Assembly (NCBI GenBank): GCA_964483105.1
Contig: CAYZZU010000007.1
Coordinates: 36,597-100,596, forward strand
Reading direction: 5' to 3'
From: CAYZZU01 sp964483105
Lineage (GTDB): Bacteria; CG2-30-53-67
Length of the DNA: 64,000 bases
Shown: one piece after another, positions 14,872 to 24,661 of the stretch
How the letters are laid out: every line of letters begins with the position of its first letter
Numbering within the stretch: the first letter of the stretch is position 1
Made by a program: the position numbers and the translations under genes
The notes under the pieces: generated by a model
Databases searched by the model: none
What the model was told of the DNA's origin: nothing
What the model saw: the letters and a program-made list of their open reading frames with translations, nothing else

Positions 14872-16239
14872 TTATGATGAATTTGAGGAGTAGCGTTTCA
14901 GACGTTCAATCAGGGTGGAACGGGAGATACCAAGCCGTTTCGCGGCGGCGGATTTATTCCCGTTGACCTTGTCCAGGGTATGCAGTATGTATTCTCTTTC
15001 AAAATCTTCCAGGGTGAGATCCATGGGGAAGGAGACCTGTCTCTGCAGGGCCTCCCGGGCGGCGGATTTGCAGAGTTCCAGGGGAAGATGCTCCCTTCCG
15101 ATCGGTTTTCCGTCGGCCAGGATCACTCCTCTTTCAATCACGTTTTTCAGCTCTCTCACATTACCGGCCCAGGAATAGTTCAGAAGCATCTGAAGAGCCT
15201 GATCGGTGATTTTCATCGGAGGCTTCCCCATTTCATGACAGTTCAGCTTCACGAAATGGTCCACCAGAATGCGGATGTCCTCTTTCCGTTCTTTCAGGGT
15301 AGGAAGTCGAATTTCCATAACCTTTAAACGATAGTAGAGGTCCTGCCTGAATTCCTTTCTTGAAACCATGGCCTCAAGATCACGGTTGGTGGCGGCGATA
15401 ATGCGGACATCCGTGCGGATTTCCCGGGTGCCTCCGACCCTCCTGAAAGGTTCGCCTTCCAGAACACGGAGAAGTTTTGGTTGCAAGGCGGGGGACATTT
15501 CCCCGATCTCGTCCAGGAAAAGTGTCCCCCCGTCGGCCATCTCAAAGATTCCTTTTTTGGCCTCCCTGGCATCGGTGAAGGCCCCCCGTTCATGACCGAA
15601 CAATTCATCTTCCAGGAGATGATCCGGCAGGGCGCTGCAATTGATCTTGATCAGCGGCCGTTTGGCCCGTCGGCTCTGAAAGTGAATGGCATTGGCGGCA
15701 AGTTCCTTCCCGGTCCCGGACTCCCCCGTCAGAAGGACCGGCGTCCTGGGAGTTCCCGCCACCACTCGGATTATTTCCCGCAGTTCTTGCGTGACACGGC
15801 TTCGACCGAGAATCTTTGTCTTCGGGAAGGATCCTTCCCGTTCCTTCCGCAAGGTCCTGATTTCGTTTTTCAGGTCCTGGGTTTCCAGGGCCTTGCGGAC
15901 GACCATGCGCATTTCATCCAGTTCAAAGGGTTTGTTGATGTAATCGTAGGCGCCGCTTTTCATCGCGCGGATGGCGGTCTGTACCTGGGGATAGGCGGTC
16001 ATGATGATGACCAGGAGATCGGGAACCGCCTCTTTCATCTTCCTGAGTACCTGGAGGCCGTCCATGCCGGGAAGGCGGATGTCCATCAGGACCAGATCCG
16101 GCTGATTTCTGTCGAATTCCGCCATGGCCTCTTCTCCGCTTTCCGCACAGACCACGGTATTCCCCTCCTCCTGAAAGAGTTCCTGGAGGGTCAGTCGCAT
16201 GGACTCGTCGTCTTCCACGATCAGAAGGTTCGGTTCCAT
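14872..16239 (-). CDS. NtrC-family sigma-54-dependent response regulator
   Basis: The 455-residue protein has three parts: a receiver domain (LIVEDDESMR, phospho-acceptor D53 in LMDIRLPG, K near 105), an AAA+ sigma-54 activation domain (GESGTGKE Walker A, GGTLFLDEIGEM Walker B), and a Fis-type HTH ending GNKSAAAKRLGISRSTLIERLKRY. The sigma-54 contact loop reads GAFTDA in place of GAFTGA. It would activate sigma-54 promoters when phosphorylated by the kinase encoded just upstream (32-base gap). Candidate targets are the two sigma-54 promoters at 27.7 and 28.0 kb. Confidence 0.93.
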   Translation of the reverse strand: MEPNLLIVEDDESMRLTLQELFQEEGNTVVCAESGEEAMAEFDRNQPDLVLMDIRLPGMDGLQVLRKMKEAVPDLLVIIMTAYPQVQTAIRAMKSGAYDYINKPFELDEMRMVVRKALETQDLKNEIRTLRKEREGSFPKTKILGRSRVTQELREIIRVVAGTPRTPVLLTGESGTGKELAANAIHFQSRRAKRPLIKINCSALPDHLLEDELFGHERGAFTDAREAKKGIFEMADGGTLFLDEIGEMSPALQPKLLRVLEGEPFRRVGGTREIRTDVRIIAATNRDLEAMVSRKEFRQDLYYRLKVMEIRLPTLKERKEDIRILVDHFVKLNCHEMGKPPMKITDQALQMLLNYSWAGNVRELKNVIERGVILADGKPIGREHLPLELCKSAAREALQRQVSFPMDLTLEDFEREYILHTLDKVNGNKSAAAKRLGISRSTLIERLKRYSSNSS

Positions 16240-16271
16240 TCTAAATCATCCGATCCTTTCCTGTTGAATCC

Positions 16272-18218
16272 CTATTCCGAATCCGTGGTGACCGGTCTCT
16301 TTTCCGCCTCGAGGCGGATCCGGAAGATGGAGCCTCCACCGGGAGTGCTTTCCACGGTGATGGTTCCGTGGTTTTCCGTCACGATCTGGTGAACGATGGA
16401 GAGCCCCAGCCCGGTTCCCTGTGGCTTGGTACTGAAAAAAGGTTCGAAAACCTTGGACCTCAGACCTTCGGGAATGCCCATCCCCGTATCGGAGACCGTC
16501 ACGACGACACGGTGGTCTCCGGAAAAGTCGGTCTTACGGCCTTCTTCAGGAAAGGCCCGGACCGTGATGGTTCCACCGTCTGGCATGGCCTGTATCGCAT
16601 TCAGGAAAAGATTCAGAAACACCTGCTGGATCCCCTGAAAATCTACCCGTACGTTCGGAAGGGGTTCATCAAATTTTTCCTCGAACACGATCTTCCGGGA
16701 AGACGCTTCGGGTTGAATGAACAGGACGACTTCCTGGATAATCTTTCGGATATTACAGGGAGAGAGCTGAGGTCGCGCCGGTTTCGCGAAGGAGGAGAAA
16801 GTCTTGAAGAAGCGGCTCAACCGGTCAATCTCCTTGACAATTCGTTCCAGCAGTTTGCGATGGGCACACTCTCTCCCCAACTGCTCCTCCAAGACCTGGA
16901 TATTGATCTTGACCGTAGCCAGCGGATTACCGATCTCGTGAGCGATTCCGGCCGACAGCCCGCCTAAAGCGGCCATTTTTTCCGCCTGAAAGAGCTGGTC
17001 CGTCCTTTCCCGGACCTCTTTTTGAAGAGCTTCATTCCATTGAGTAAGCCGGTTCCGGGAGGTTTTGAGACGCTCGGCCATCCGGTTGAACTGCACGGCG
17101 AGTTCCTCGATTTCATCATGGGTATGTACCTGAATACGATGATCAAAGTTTCCTGTGGCGATGATCCGGGCTCCCTCGTGCAATTTGAGAATCGGGCGTG
17201 TGAAATGATGGGACGCGGTGACCCCGAGAAGAATGCCGAGGATGGTCAGGACAGCGACTGTGATCCCGAAGAAAAAAAGAAACCGGTACACGGGGACCAG
17301 AACGGCGGCGCGGGAGAGACTGGTCACCAGCACCCAGAACTCCTCGGGATCGGAAAAACCGGGAACAATGGGTTCAAAGGAGATGATCCGGCTTTTCCCT
17401 TCCGTGATCAAACCCTCCTTCCCGGAGAGGATTTCCTTCAGGATTCTCTGATCGATTCTCTCGGGAAAGGTATCCTGACCGGAAGTCCCCGTCATGATAT
17501 CGAGTCGGTACAGAAGCCTGCCGCGTGAATTCAGGAGATAGGTGTTTCCCAGAGGTGTTTTCTCCTTCCGGGCGTGTTTCAAAAGATCTTTCAGACGGAA
17601 CTGGAGGATTAAAACCCCCCTCTTTCTCAAACCCCGGTCATAAACGGCCGTTGAAAAGGTCAGCGCGCTCTCCGCCCTGTTTTCAGCCGAGTCAGGAACC
17701 TCGGAGGTCAAGACAATCCCCCCCCGGTTTGTGTCGAGGGCACGCCAGAAAAAGGGAGCCTTTCGGACATTCAGGGATTGATCCTGCCCCATCGTGATCA
17801 GTTCGTCACCTCTTCGATCCAGGCGGAAAACCTGTTCTCCCTTCTCGTTGAAGAGACTGATCCGCCGATAGAGGGGATTTCCCCGGGCGACGCGTTCAAA
17901 GGCGTTGATCAACATCCGGTTGATATTGTTTTTCCCCACGACGTTGCCGGGATAAAATTGAACAAAGGTAATAACGGAAGGGGACTGGCTCAAGAGTTCA
18001 AGGTCCTTTTCCGAGTGATGCAGAAGATCACGGATCCGTTCAGTCTTTGCCGAAAGAGAAGCATGGATCTGATTGATTGCTGACTGTTCCAGGGCTTGAG
18101 TGGAACTGACCAGGCTGACGCCGCCCAGGATCAGTGCCGGGATCAAACCGATACTCAAAAAGGCAATGACCAACTTGGTTCGAATGCTCAGGTGGGTGAA
18201 GAATCCGCTCAGACGCAT
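16272..18218 (-). CDS. membrane sensor histidine kinase (periplasmic Cache-like sensor)
   Basis: The 648-residue kinase has a membrane helix near residues 15-38, a periplasmic sensor of about 280 residues (Cache-like, containing RISLFNEKGEQVFRL), a second helix near 315-340, a HAMP region, a short coiled coil, HisKA with GGLSAGIAHEIGNPLATVK, and HATPase motifs NLFLNAIQAM, DTGMGIP and GTGLGLSI. It should phosphorylate the NtrC-type regulator encoded 32 bases downstream. Ligand unknown. The promoter puts the transcription start at or next to the ATG and no ribosome site is seen, so the message may be leaderless. Confidence 0.92.
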   Translation of the reverse strand: MRLSGFFTHLSIRTKLVIAFLSIGLIPALILGGVSLVSSTQALEQSAINQIHASLSAKTERIRDLLHHSEKDLELLSQSPSVITFVQFYPGNVVGKNNINRMLINAFERVARGNPLYRRISLFNEKGEQVFRLDRRGDELITMGQDQSLNVRKAPFFWRALDTNRGGIVLTSEVPDSAENRAESALTFSTAVYDRGLRKRGVLILQFRLKDLLKHARKEKTPLGNTYLLNSRGRLLYRLDIMTGTSGQDTFPERIDQRILKEILSGKEGLITEGKSRIISFEPIVPGFSDPEEFWVLVTSLSRAAVLVPVYRFLFFFGITVAVLTILGILLGVTASHHFTRPILKLHEGARIIATGNFDHRIQVHTHDEIEELAVQFNRMAERLKTSRNRLTQWNEALQKEVRERTDQLFQAEKMAALGGLSAGIAHEIGNPLATVKINIQVLEEQLGRECAHRKLLERIVKEIDRLSRFFKTFSSFAKPARPQLSPCNIRKIIQEVVLFIQPEASSRKIVFEEKFDEPLPNVRVDFQGIQQVFLNLFLNAIQAMPDGGTITVRAFPEEGRKTDFSGDHRVVVTVSDTGMGIPEGLRSKVFEPFFSTKPQGTGLGLSIVHQIVTENHGTITVESTPGGGSIFRIRLEAEKRPVTTDSE

Positions 18219-18224
18219 AGATTA

Positions 18225-18253
18225 TATATAGCGAAAATCATGCAGAACGTCAA
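18225..18253 (-). promoter_or_regulatory. sigma-70 promoter of the kinase-regulator pair
   Basis: Minus-strand TTGACG (18253-18248) and TATATA (18230-18225) are 17 bases apart. The expected start coincides with the ATG at 18218. Confidence 0.6.
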
Positions 18254-18277
18254 AAGGTGGATCGGTTTTGAGCGCGT

Positions 18278-21085
18278 TTACACATCCGGTTCACCGCAGT
18301 GCCGGAGGATGAAGGCCCGGGCCTTGTCTCTCAGCCGGATCGCCGAGGACCAGCCGGACTCCACTGGCGGGATCGGTTCCCCTATGGTGACCGTCACCGC
18401 TCCCCTGCGTGGGAACCAACTGCCGGCGCGCAGGATGGAACGGGTCCCGTTGATGGCTATGGGGATCACAGGGACCCCACCGTCCACGGCAGAGAGGAAA
18501 GCCCCCAGATAAAAGGGTTTCAAACCGGGGGCGCGGCTGAAGGTTCCTTCCGGGAAGAACAGGAGGCTTTTCTTTTCATGCACGGATTGGACAATGCGCG
18601 CGGCGTCTTCCACCCCCTGATGGAATTCATGCCTTTCGACGAATTCCGCTCCGATACGTTGCAGGGGGAGACGGGTCAGAAAACGGCGGGCCAGTCCCCG
18701 CTTGGCCACAAACGCGAAGCGGGAGGGGAGAACCGATGCGAGGACGAAACCGTCCAGATAGCTTGCGTGGTTTGCCACCAACACACAAGGGGTATTCAGG
18801 GCGCACCGGTCCTCTCCCATGATGGTAATGGGAATACCGGCAAGTTTGAAGGCGAAACGGGTGGTGAACCGGGCGACACCGCGGCACCATTGAACCCTCG
18901 GAACCGGGGCGGTGAGAATCCAGGCCGGAACCGCGATCATTCCAAAGAGCGACCATGCATAGGCGGCATAGAACAGGCCGGACAGTTTTCTCGCGTATCG
19001 GAGGAACAGGGGCAACGATCCTGTCCAGGCCAGACGGAGCATCTGTCGCCAGACCGGTCGGGGTTTCCCCGCGATCGATCCCATTTCATAGAGCGTCCGG
19101 GTGGCGGCTCTGCGGATTTTCCCGCTGGAGGTTTTCAGTATACTATGCGGTCGGACCAGCAGAACATCATCGGGAGGGGTCCCGAAAAGATCATGGGTTA
19201 CAGCATGGATTTCATGACGAAGTTTTTCCAATTGTGTTTCTTCAGATTCCCGTGTTTCAGCCAGGATGACAAGCCGTTCGGTTCCGGTAACCCGGTCGGG
19301 GCTTCCGAAAACCGCGACACATCCTTTGCGGATTCCCGAAAGGTTGCCGATGGCCTCTTCCAGTTCATAGGGAGTGAAATTTCTTCCGGCGCGGATGATG
19401 ACGTCCTTGGTGCGCCCCGTCACGTAGACCTCGCCGCCTGAGAGGTAGGCCAGGTCGCCGGAGTCAAGCCATTCTCCGTGGAACAGGGAGGCTGTTGCCG
19501 CGGGATTCCGGAAATAACCGTTTGTGGCGGAGGGACCCCGGAACTGGAGATGCCCCTCCTCCCGATCCGGGACCTCGCGTCCGGCAGGATCGACGATCCT
19601 GATTTCATGGCCGGGGAGGGGATATCCACAGGCCACAAAACGGAGAGGGTCCGGATCGTCTTCCGGGGCGGACAGAGCCCGGCCGGTACGCCTGAAGTGA
19701 TCACGCCGGACTTTCTCGATGACGGGACCACGATGAAGCGGCGGGAAGGACAATCCCACTGAGGATTCCGCCAAACCGTACACAGGGGTGAAAGCCTCGG
19801 GTCTGAAACCGTATTTTGCGAAACGTTTCTGAAAAGCGAGAAGGGTTTCGGGGCTGACCGGTTCCGCACCGTTGAAAGCCACCCGCCAGGAATGGAGACT
19901 GAGGTCCTGGATATCTTGATCACGGATCTTCCGAAGGCAGAGCTCGTACGCGAAGTTCGGGCCGCCTGAAATGGTTCCGCCGTGATGATGAAGGGCCCGG
20001 AACCAACGCTCCGGGTGGGCCAGAAAGGTCAGAGGCGACATCAGGATGAGGGGTGTCGCGAAATAGAGGCTTCCGATCCAGGCTCCGATCAGACCCATAT
20101 CATGATACAAAGGGAGCCAGCTCACAAAGACATCCCGGGAGGTTACTTCGAGGACCTGTCCCATGGCCCGTATATTGGCCAGAAGATTGTCATGAGTCAG
20201 GACCACGCCCTTGGGGGAGCCCGTACTTCCCGAGGTGTATTGGAGCAATGCGATCGAATCGCCGCTCAGGTCCGGTGCCGATACCGTATCCTCCGGGTCC
20301 GGCAGATCGCGGAGCGTAATGATATCTCTTAACCCCTTGACCCGGGACCGAAGAAGATGGGCAACCGGTTTGGCCGCGCGTTGCGTGATCAGGGTCTTCA
20401 CGAGGGCATTCTCAAGAATGCCTGCGTGCCGACGCAGATGTTCTTCGATCTGGGACAGACGTACAGGCGGATAAAGGGGGACAGGAATTCCCCCGGCGTA
20501 CAGGATGCCGAAAAAGGAATAGAAATAATCCCGTCCGGTCGGAAGCATGATGGCCGCAGTCTCTCCCGGCCGGAAATTCAGTTGTTTGAGTCCCCCGGCC
20601 ACGCGCAGGGCGCCACGCATGAGATCCGCGAAGGAAATCTCATCTTTCCGCTCCTCTTCACCATAAAACAGGATGTGAGGTCGTTCCGGATGAGATCGTG
20701 TATGCCGGTCGAGTACCTCCAGGAGGGTCTTTGCCTGAACCGGCGGTGCAATCATCTCTTCCCGCAAGGCAGGCAAGGCCACCTTGGAGACGGGAAGGCG
20801 CCGACGCCCGCCGGACTCTTCCCGGACTTCCGCCGACACGATTTTTTTCAGGAGTTCCCGGCAGGTTTCCGCCGTGGCGATGACCTGTTCCGGTAAGTGG
20901 ATCTCAAACTCACCTTCGATGCGGTTTAAAAGTTCCATTCTTCCCAGACTGTCGATTCCGAAATCTTTTTCCAGGGAATCATCCAGGGTGAGGTGAGATA
21001 CGCCTTTCCGCTTGGGATGGAGTTCACGGGAAAGTTGCCGCACGATCTCCATCAGTCTTTCCGCGTGGTTTGATGCCGGATGCAT
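18278..21085 (-). CDS. fusion of acyl carrier domain, fatty acyl-AMP ligase and PlsC-type acyltransferase
   Basis: This protein of about 935 residues joins three activities. Residues 10-85 form an acyl carrier domain with the phosphopantetheine serine in DFGIDSLGRME (S46). Residues 110-690 form an AMP-dependent synthetase of the fatty acyl-AMP ligase type (QYTSGSTGSPKG, SWLPLYHDMGLIG, SGDLAYL). Residues 740-920 form a PlsC acyltransferase with NHASYLD and FFPEGTFSR. Such a chain could activate a fatty acid, load it on its own carrier and transfer it to a lysolipid, like Aas or LpxA-independent remodelling systems, but the acceptor is unknown. The ATG at 21085 is preferred to an upstream TTG at 21142; the ribosome site is weak. 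Confidence 0.88.
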   Translation of the reverse strand: MHPASNHAERLMEIVRQLSRELHPKRKGVSHLTLDDSLEKDFGIDSLGRMELLNRIEGEFEIHLPEQVIATAETCRELLKKIVSAEVREESGGRRRLPVSKVALPALREEMIAPPVQAKTLLEVLDRHTRSHPERPHILFYGEEERKDEISFADLMRGALRVAGGLKQLNFRPGETAAIMLPTGRDYFYSFFGILYAGGIPVPLYPPVRLSQIEEHLRRHAGILENALVKTLITQRAAKPVAHLLRSRVKGLRDIITLRDLPDPEDTVSAPDLSGDSIALLQYTSGSTGSPKGVVLTHDNLLANIRAMGQVLEVTSRDVFVSWLPLYHDMGLIGAWIGSLYFATPLILMSPLTFLAHPERWFRALHHHGGTISGGPNFAYELCLRKIRDQDIQDLSLHSWRVAFNGAEPVSPETLLAFQKRFAKYGFRPEAFTPVYGLAESSVGLSFPPLHRGPVIEKVRRDHFRRTGRALSAPEDDPDPLRFVACGYPLPGHEIRIVDPAGREVPDREEGHLQFRGPSATNGYFRNPAATASLFHGEWLDSGDLAYLSGGEVYVTGRTKDVIIRAGRNFTPYELEEAIGNLSGIRKGCVAVFGSPDRVTGTERLVILAETRESEETQLEKLRHEIHAVTHDLFGTPPDDVLLVRPHSILKTSSGKIRRAATRTLYEMGSIAGKPRPVWRQMLRLAWTGSLPLFLRYARKLSGLFYAAYAWSLFGMIAVPAWILTAPVPRVQWCRGVARFTTRFAFKLAGIPITIMGEDRCALNTPCVLVANHASYLDGFVLASVLPSRFAFVAKRGLARRFLTRLPLQRIGAEFVERHEFHQGVEDAARIVQSVHEKKSLLFFPEGTFSRAPGLKPFYLGAFLSAVDGGVPVIPIAINGTRSILRAGSWFPRRGAVTVTIGEPIPPVESGWSSAIRLRDKARAFILRHCGEPDV

Positions 21086-21237
21086 CACCGCTTGTCCCGC
21101 AAATTTCCGGTTGTCCCGGTCCACCAGGGGATGGTCACACAATACCTGTATCTACATCTTTAATCGATTTTCTCGAAAATCGCAAGGTGTAAACGGTGAG
21201 CGTCGGCTTGACGAAAGCCCCTCTTTGCGGCTTCCTT

Positions 21238-22479
21238 CTACTTGATTTTGGACGTTTTCAGGAAAGCGACCAGATCGTTCAGGTCCGTTCCTTTCAAAAC
21301 GGGCCAGGAAAAACCGTAGTCCCTCATCTTCTGCATCATGGTCGGACCATGGTTCCAGATGGACTCCGTTACCTTGATAATGGAAACCTGATGCAGTCTC
21401 CCCAGATTCGGGCCGATGGTTCCTTCGCGTCCTCCACGCCCGACGGCATGACAGATAACGCAGTTTTTGGCTTCAAACACCTTTTCTCCCTTCACGGGAT
21501 CCCCCGGAGGATCAAAGTAGCGTATCGCAAACAGGTATGCGAGAATATCCGCCATTTCCTGTGGATTGATGTCTTTTCGCGGGATGTTGCGGATTTTCAT
21601 CATCTTCATCATGGTAGGGGAATGGTTCCACATGAGAGTGGCCATTCCCGCCAATGTCCTGGGGAATTTGATCTTTCCGAAGTCCGGACCGATATTTTCC
21701 CCCCGTCCTCTCACGCTGTGACAATCTCCGCATCCTTTGATTTTAAAAAGACCCCGTCCCCGTTCCGGTGAACCGGGTTCGAGATGATACTCTTCCCGGA
21801 TTTTGCCCCCGATACTTTGAATATAGGCAACCAGATTGATCATATCTTTCGCGTTCAGCTTGGGCCAGGCCATATCCTTCCGTTTCATCTCCTTTTCCAT
21901 GCGCGGAGCGTGCTGCCACATCTTCTGTGCCCAGACGATAGGATTGATATAGACTCCCCACCGTGTCAGATCCGGACCGATTTTCCCTCCCTTGCCCAGG
22001 ATGGAATGACAACGGATGCACCCCTTGTTGGAGAGCAGATTTTTCCCTGCGACCGGATCCCCCGGCTCGTCCACGTAACGGATGAAATAGAGGAAGGAAA
22101 AGAGTTCGGCCATTTCCTGATCCGTAATCTCTGGATAGCGAAGTCCTTCTTGCTGCATTTTTTCCCACATCGTGGGGAGGTGGTTGACGATGTTGGTGGC
22201 AAGCTGTCCTTCCGAGAGGTGACTGATGTGAATTCGTCCCAGATCCGGTCCGATGGTGCCGGATCCCTGGCCCCAGATGGAATGACAGCGGATGCAGTTT
22301 TTAGACAGGAAGAGTTTCCAGCCGGCGGTTGCGTCCTGAGGGAAAAGGAAGGCCGCTTTTCCCCCGGCGGCGGTGAGGGGTTCCGGGAAGAGGGCGCCGG
22401 AGGCTGCCAGGAAGAGCAGAAGAGATCCCAGTAGAAAAACAGTTTTTGCAGCACGGATTGGATGCGGATTTGCTTTCAT
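21238..22479 (-). CDS. tetraheme cytochrome c built from four tandem class I-like domains
   Basis: The 413-residue protein has a signal segment (TVFLLGSLLLFLAASGALF) and four repeats of roughly 95-100 residues. Each repeat has a heme site (CIRCH, CIRCH, CGDCH, CVICH), a GPDLGR- or GPNLGR-like turn 12-15 residues on, and a W-x-H/M-P-x-M segment (HLPTMWEKM, WQHAPRMEKEM, WNHSPTMMKMM, WNHGPTMMQKM) supplying the likely distal methionine. This is a chain of monoheme cytochrome domains rather than a typical multiheme fold. It is the last gene of the Qrc/ACIII-like operon. GGAGG eight bases before the ATG at 22479 fixes the start. Confidence 0.88.
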   Translation of the reverse strand: MKANPHPIRAAKTVFLLGSLLLFLAASGALFPEPLTAAGGKAAFLFPQDATAGWKLFLSKNCIRCHSIWGQGSGTIGPDLGRIHISHLSEGQLATNIVNHLPTMWEKMQQEGLRYPEITDQEMAELFSFLYFIRYVDEPGDPVAGKNLLSNKGCIRCHSILGKGGKIGPDLTRWGVYINPIVWAQKMWQHAPRMEKEMKRKDMAWPKLNAKDMINLVAYIQSIGGKIREEYHLEPGSPERGRGLFKIKGCGDCHSVRGRGENIGPDFGKIKFPRTLAGMATLMWNHSPTMMKMMKIRNIPRKDINPQEMADILAYLFAIRYFDPPGDPVKGEKVFEAKNCVICHAVGRGGREGTIGPNLGRLHQVSIIKVTESIWNHGPTMMQKMRDYGFSWPVLKGTDLNDLVAFLKTSKIK

Positions 22480-22558
22480 GAGATTCACCTCCCTGCTGAT
22501 TGGGCCCTTTTCTCACTACAGGCCACGCGGTTTTTTCGAAGGCCCTTTTCTGTTTTCA

Positions 22559-23938
22559 TCATTGTTTTTCCGCGTGTTCCGGTGAAAGAACTTCCGGTTT
22601 TGTTTCCGCGCCGGAGTTTCCGGGCAGATATGTTCTGACCCGGTCTGTTACTTCCGCCACGGCGTGCTGCCGACCTTCCTTGATTTCCCAGATCGAGATG
22701 ATGGGGAAGAATTTAGTAAAGAGCACATACAAAAGAATAAAGAAGGCGAAACAGCCGGCCAACAGGGAGAGTTCCACCCAGCTTGGATGGTAGATTCCAC
22801 GCTCATAGGGGAGTCTCGGGTTGGCCAGGGTGGGGACAACGATGATGTATCGTTCCAGCCACATGCCGATGGTAATGGTGAACGACGCGAACACGGATCC
22901 TTTGATGGTTCTGAGCTTCCGATTGCTGAGAAAGATCACGGGAATGACCAGGCAACAGAGGATCATTCCCCAGAACTCGAATCGGTATTCTCCCGTGAAT
23001 TTGGACCAGAAAACCCGCATATGGGAGGGTTCCGCTCCGTAAAATGTGGTGAGATACTCGGAGAATGTGAAGTAGGCCCAGAGAAGTGTCATGACGAAGA
23101 GAAGAATCCCCAGATTCTGGAAGTGGATATCCTTCAGGTAATCCTCCAGGTGATAGACCCAACGGATCAGGGCCATGGCGATGATCAAGGCGGCGATCCC
23201 GGAATAGATGGCCCCGGCCACAAAATAGGGGCCGAAGATGGCGGAATGCCACATCGGCTGAACGGTCATGGCAAAGACGAAAGAAACCACCGTGTGGACG
23301 GAAACCGCGACAGGGATGACCAGGATGGCCATGACGGAGATCGTCCGTTCCAGGCGTTTCCATTGTTTCGGCGTGCCGGTCCATCCGAGCGCCAGGACCG
23401 TGTAGAGCCATCTTCTTTTTTTTACACGGTCCCGCATCAGGGCGATATCCGGGATCAGGGGAAGGTAGAGGTAGATGGTGCACGCGGTCAGATAGGTGGT
23501 GATACTGGTAACGTCCCAGAGGAGGGGGGACTGAAATCGTCCGTGGCTGATGATATAGAGGACCCGGTCCGGTCGTCCCAGATCCATCAGGATGCTGGCG
23601 ACCCCGAAGAAGATCACCATGACAGTGATCACCTCGGCCGAACGAGTGATCGCCCGTCGCCATTCCGCCTGAGCAATCCGGAGAATAGCCGAAATCAACG
23701 TTCCGGCATGGCTGATCCCGATGAAGAAGACGAAATTGGTGATGTAGAATCCCCAGTAAACGGGACGGTTCAGCCCCGTCACCCCCAGCCCGAACTGTAA
23801 CTGACGGAAATACGCAATGAATGCGACGACTACGATCAGGGAGAGGAGAACGACGGTGATGTAGTAATTCCGATGGGCTTTCAGAATCGGCTGGAGGAGG
23901 ACGTCTTCATCATGTTCGCAGGCCTTCTTCAGATCCAT
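22559..23938 (-). CDS. NrfD-type membrane subunit of a Qrc/ACIII-like complex (QrcD/ActC-like)
   Basis: The 459-residue protein has about ten membrane helices and the segments PVYWGFYITNFVFFIGISHAGT, LDLGRPDRVLY-like MDLGRPDRVLY, and ILVIPVAVSVHTVVSFVF. ISHAGTLISAILR is characteristic of the QrcD/ActC branch of NrfD proteins, which oxidise or reduce menaquinone. GGAG precedes the start. The next gene upstream, a four-cluster ferredoxin, ends one base before the ATG, so the two are tightly coupled. A C-terminal cytoplasmic tail of about 40 residues is polar. Confidence 0.88.
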   Translation of the reverse strand: MDLKKACEHDEDVLLQPILKAHRNYYITVVLLSLIVVVAFIAYFRQLQFGLGVTGLNRPVYWGFYITNFVFFIGISHAGTLISAILRIAQAEWRRAITRSAEVITVMVIFFGVASILMDLGRPDRVLYIISHGRFQSPLLWDVTSITTYLTACTIYLYLPLIPDIALMRDRVKKRRWLYTVLALGWTGTPKQWKRLERTISVMAILVIPVAVSVHTVVSFVFAMTVQPMWHSAIFGPYFVAGAIYSGIAALIIAMALIRWVYHLEDYLKDIHFQNLGILLFVMTLLWAYFTFSEYLTTFYGAEPSHMRVFWSKFTGEYRFEFWGMILCCLVIPVIFLSNRKLRTIKGSVFASFTITIGMWLERYIIVVPTLANPRLPYERGIYHPSWVELSLLAGCFAFFILLYVLFTKFFPIISIWEIKEGRQHAVAEVTDRVRTYLPGNSGAETKPEVLSPEHAEKQ

Positions 23939-23939
23939 C

Positions 23940-24623
23940 TCAAACTCCTTCGCTCAGAAAAAACACCTTGGGTTCTGTCCCCAGTTCTTCGAGCAGACGG
24001 AATACCCGTTTGCTTCGTGCCAGGATCGAAACTTTGGATCGGGGGTTTTCCAGATCGCCGAAGTACATGGCCTCGGCGGGGCAGGTCTGGACACATGCCG
24101 GCATGTAGTCGTCCGGCCCCAGTTCCCGTCCTTCATAACGGGCCTGGTCCCGGGCCTTCTGCAACCGGTGGGAACAGAAGGTGCACTTTTCCACCACGCC
24201 CTTGTAACGGACCGATACATCCGGATTCAGATACCGGTCCATCCCCCTCGGCCATTCCGGATCGAACCAGTTGAAATATTTCAGGGTATAGGGACAGGCG
24301 GCTGTACAGTACCGGCAACCGATGCAGCGAGGGTAAATCTGCCCGACGATTCCTTCGGAACTGACCTGCGTGGCCCCGACGGGGCAGACTTTCGTACAGG
24401 GAGCGTTGTCACAGTGCATGCAGGGACGGGGCATCAGTCGCATGCTTGTGTGAGGGAATTTCCCCTCGATAAAGGGAATCAGTTCCAGCCAGTGGATATT
24501 CCGTCCCTGAGCCGCTGTTTCAGGATTCGCGTTTGGGATGTTGTTCTCCGCCTGGCAGGCGACCACGCAGGCCTGGCATGCCGTACATTTGTCCAGATCA
24601 ATCACCATTCCCCATCTTGGCAT
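23940..24623 (-). CDS. 4x[4Fe-4S] ferredoxin subunit (QrcC-like)
   Basis: The 227-residue protein has four cysteine groups: CTACQACVVACQ, CMHCDNAPCTKVCP, CIGCRYCTAACP, and CTFC with CVQTCP. It has no signal of its own, as in many NrfC/PsrB/QrcC subunits, which are carried out with the twin-arginine catalytic partner. It would link the molybdopterin-family subunit and NrfD subunit. GGGAG lies upstream of the ATG. It follows the large subunit gene by 38 bases and abuts the NrfD gene. Confidence 0.9.
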   Translation of the reverse strand: MPRWGMVIDLDKCTACQACVVACQAENNIPNANPETAAQGRNIHWLELIPFIEGKFPHTSMRLMPRPCMHCDNAPCTKVCPVGATQVSSEGIVGQIYPRCIGCRYCTAACPYTLKYFNWFDPEWPRGMDRYLNPDVSVRYKGVVEKCTFCSHRLQKARDQARYEGRELGPDDYMPACVQTCPAEAMYFGDLENPRSKVSILARSKRVFRLLEELGTEPKVFFLSEGV

Positions 24624-24661
24624 TGGATTCTCCCTTCCAAATCGATACGTTCAGGTGGTCT

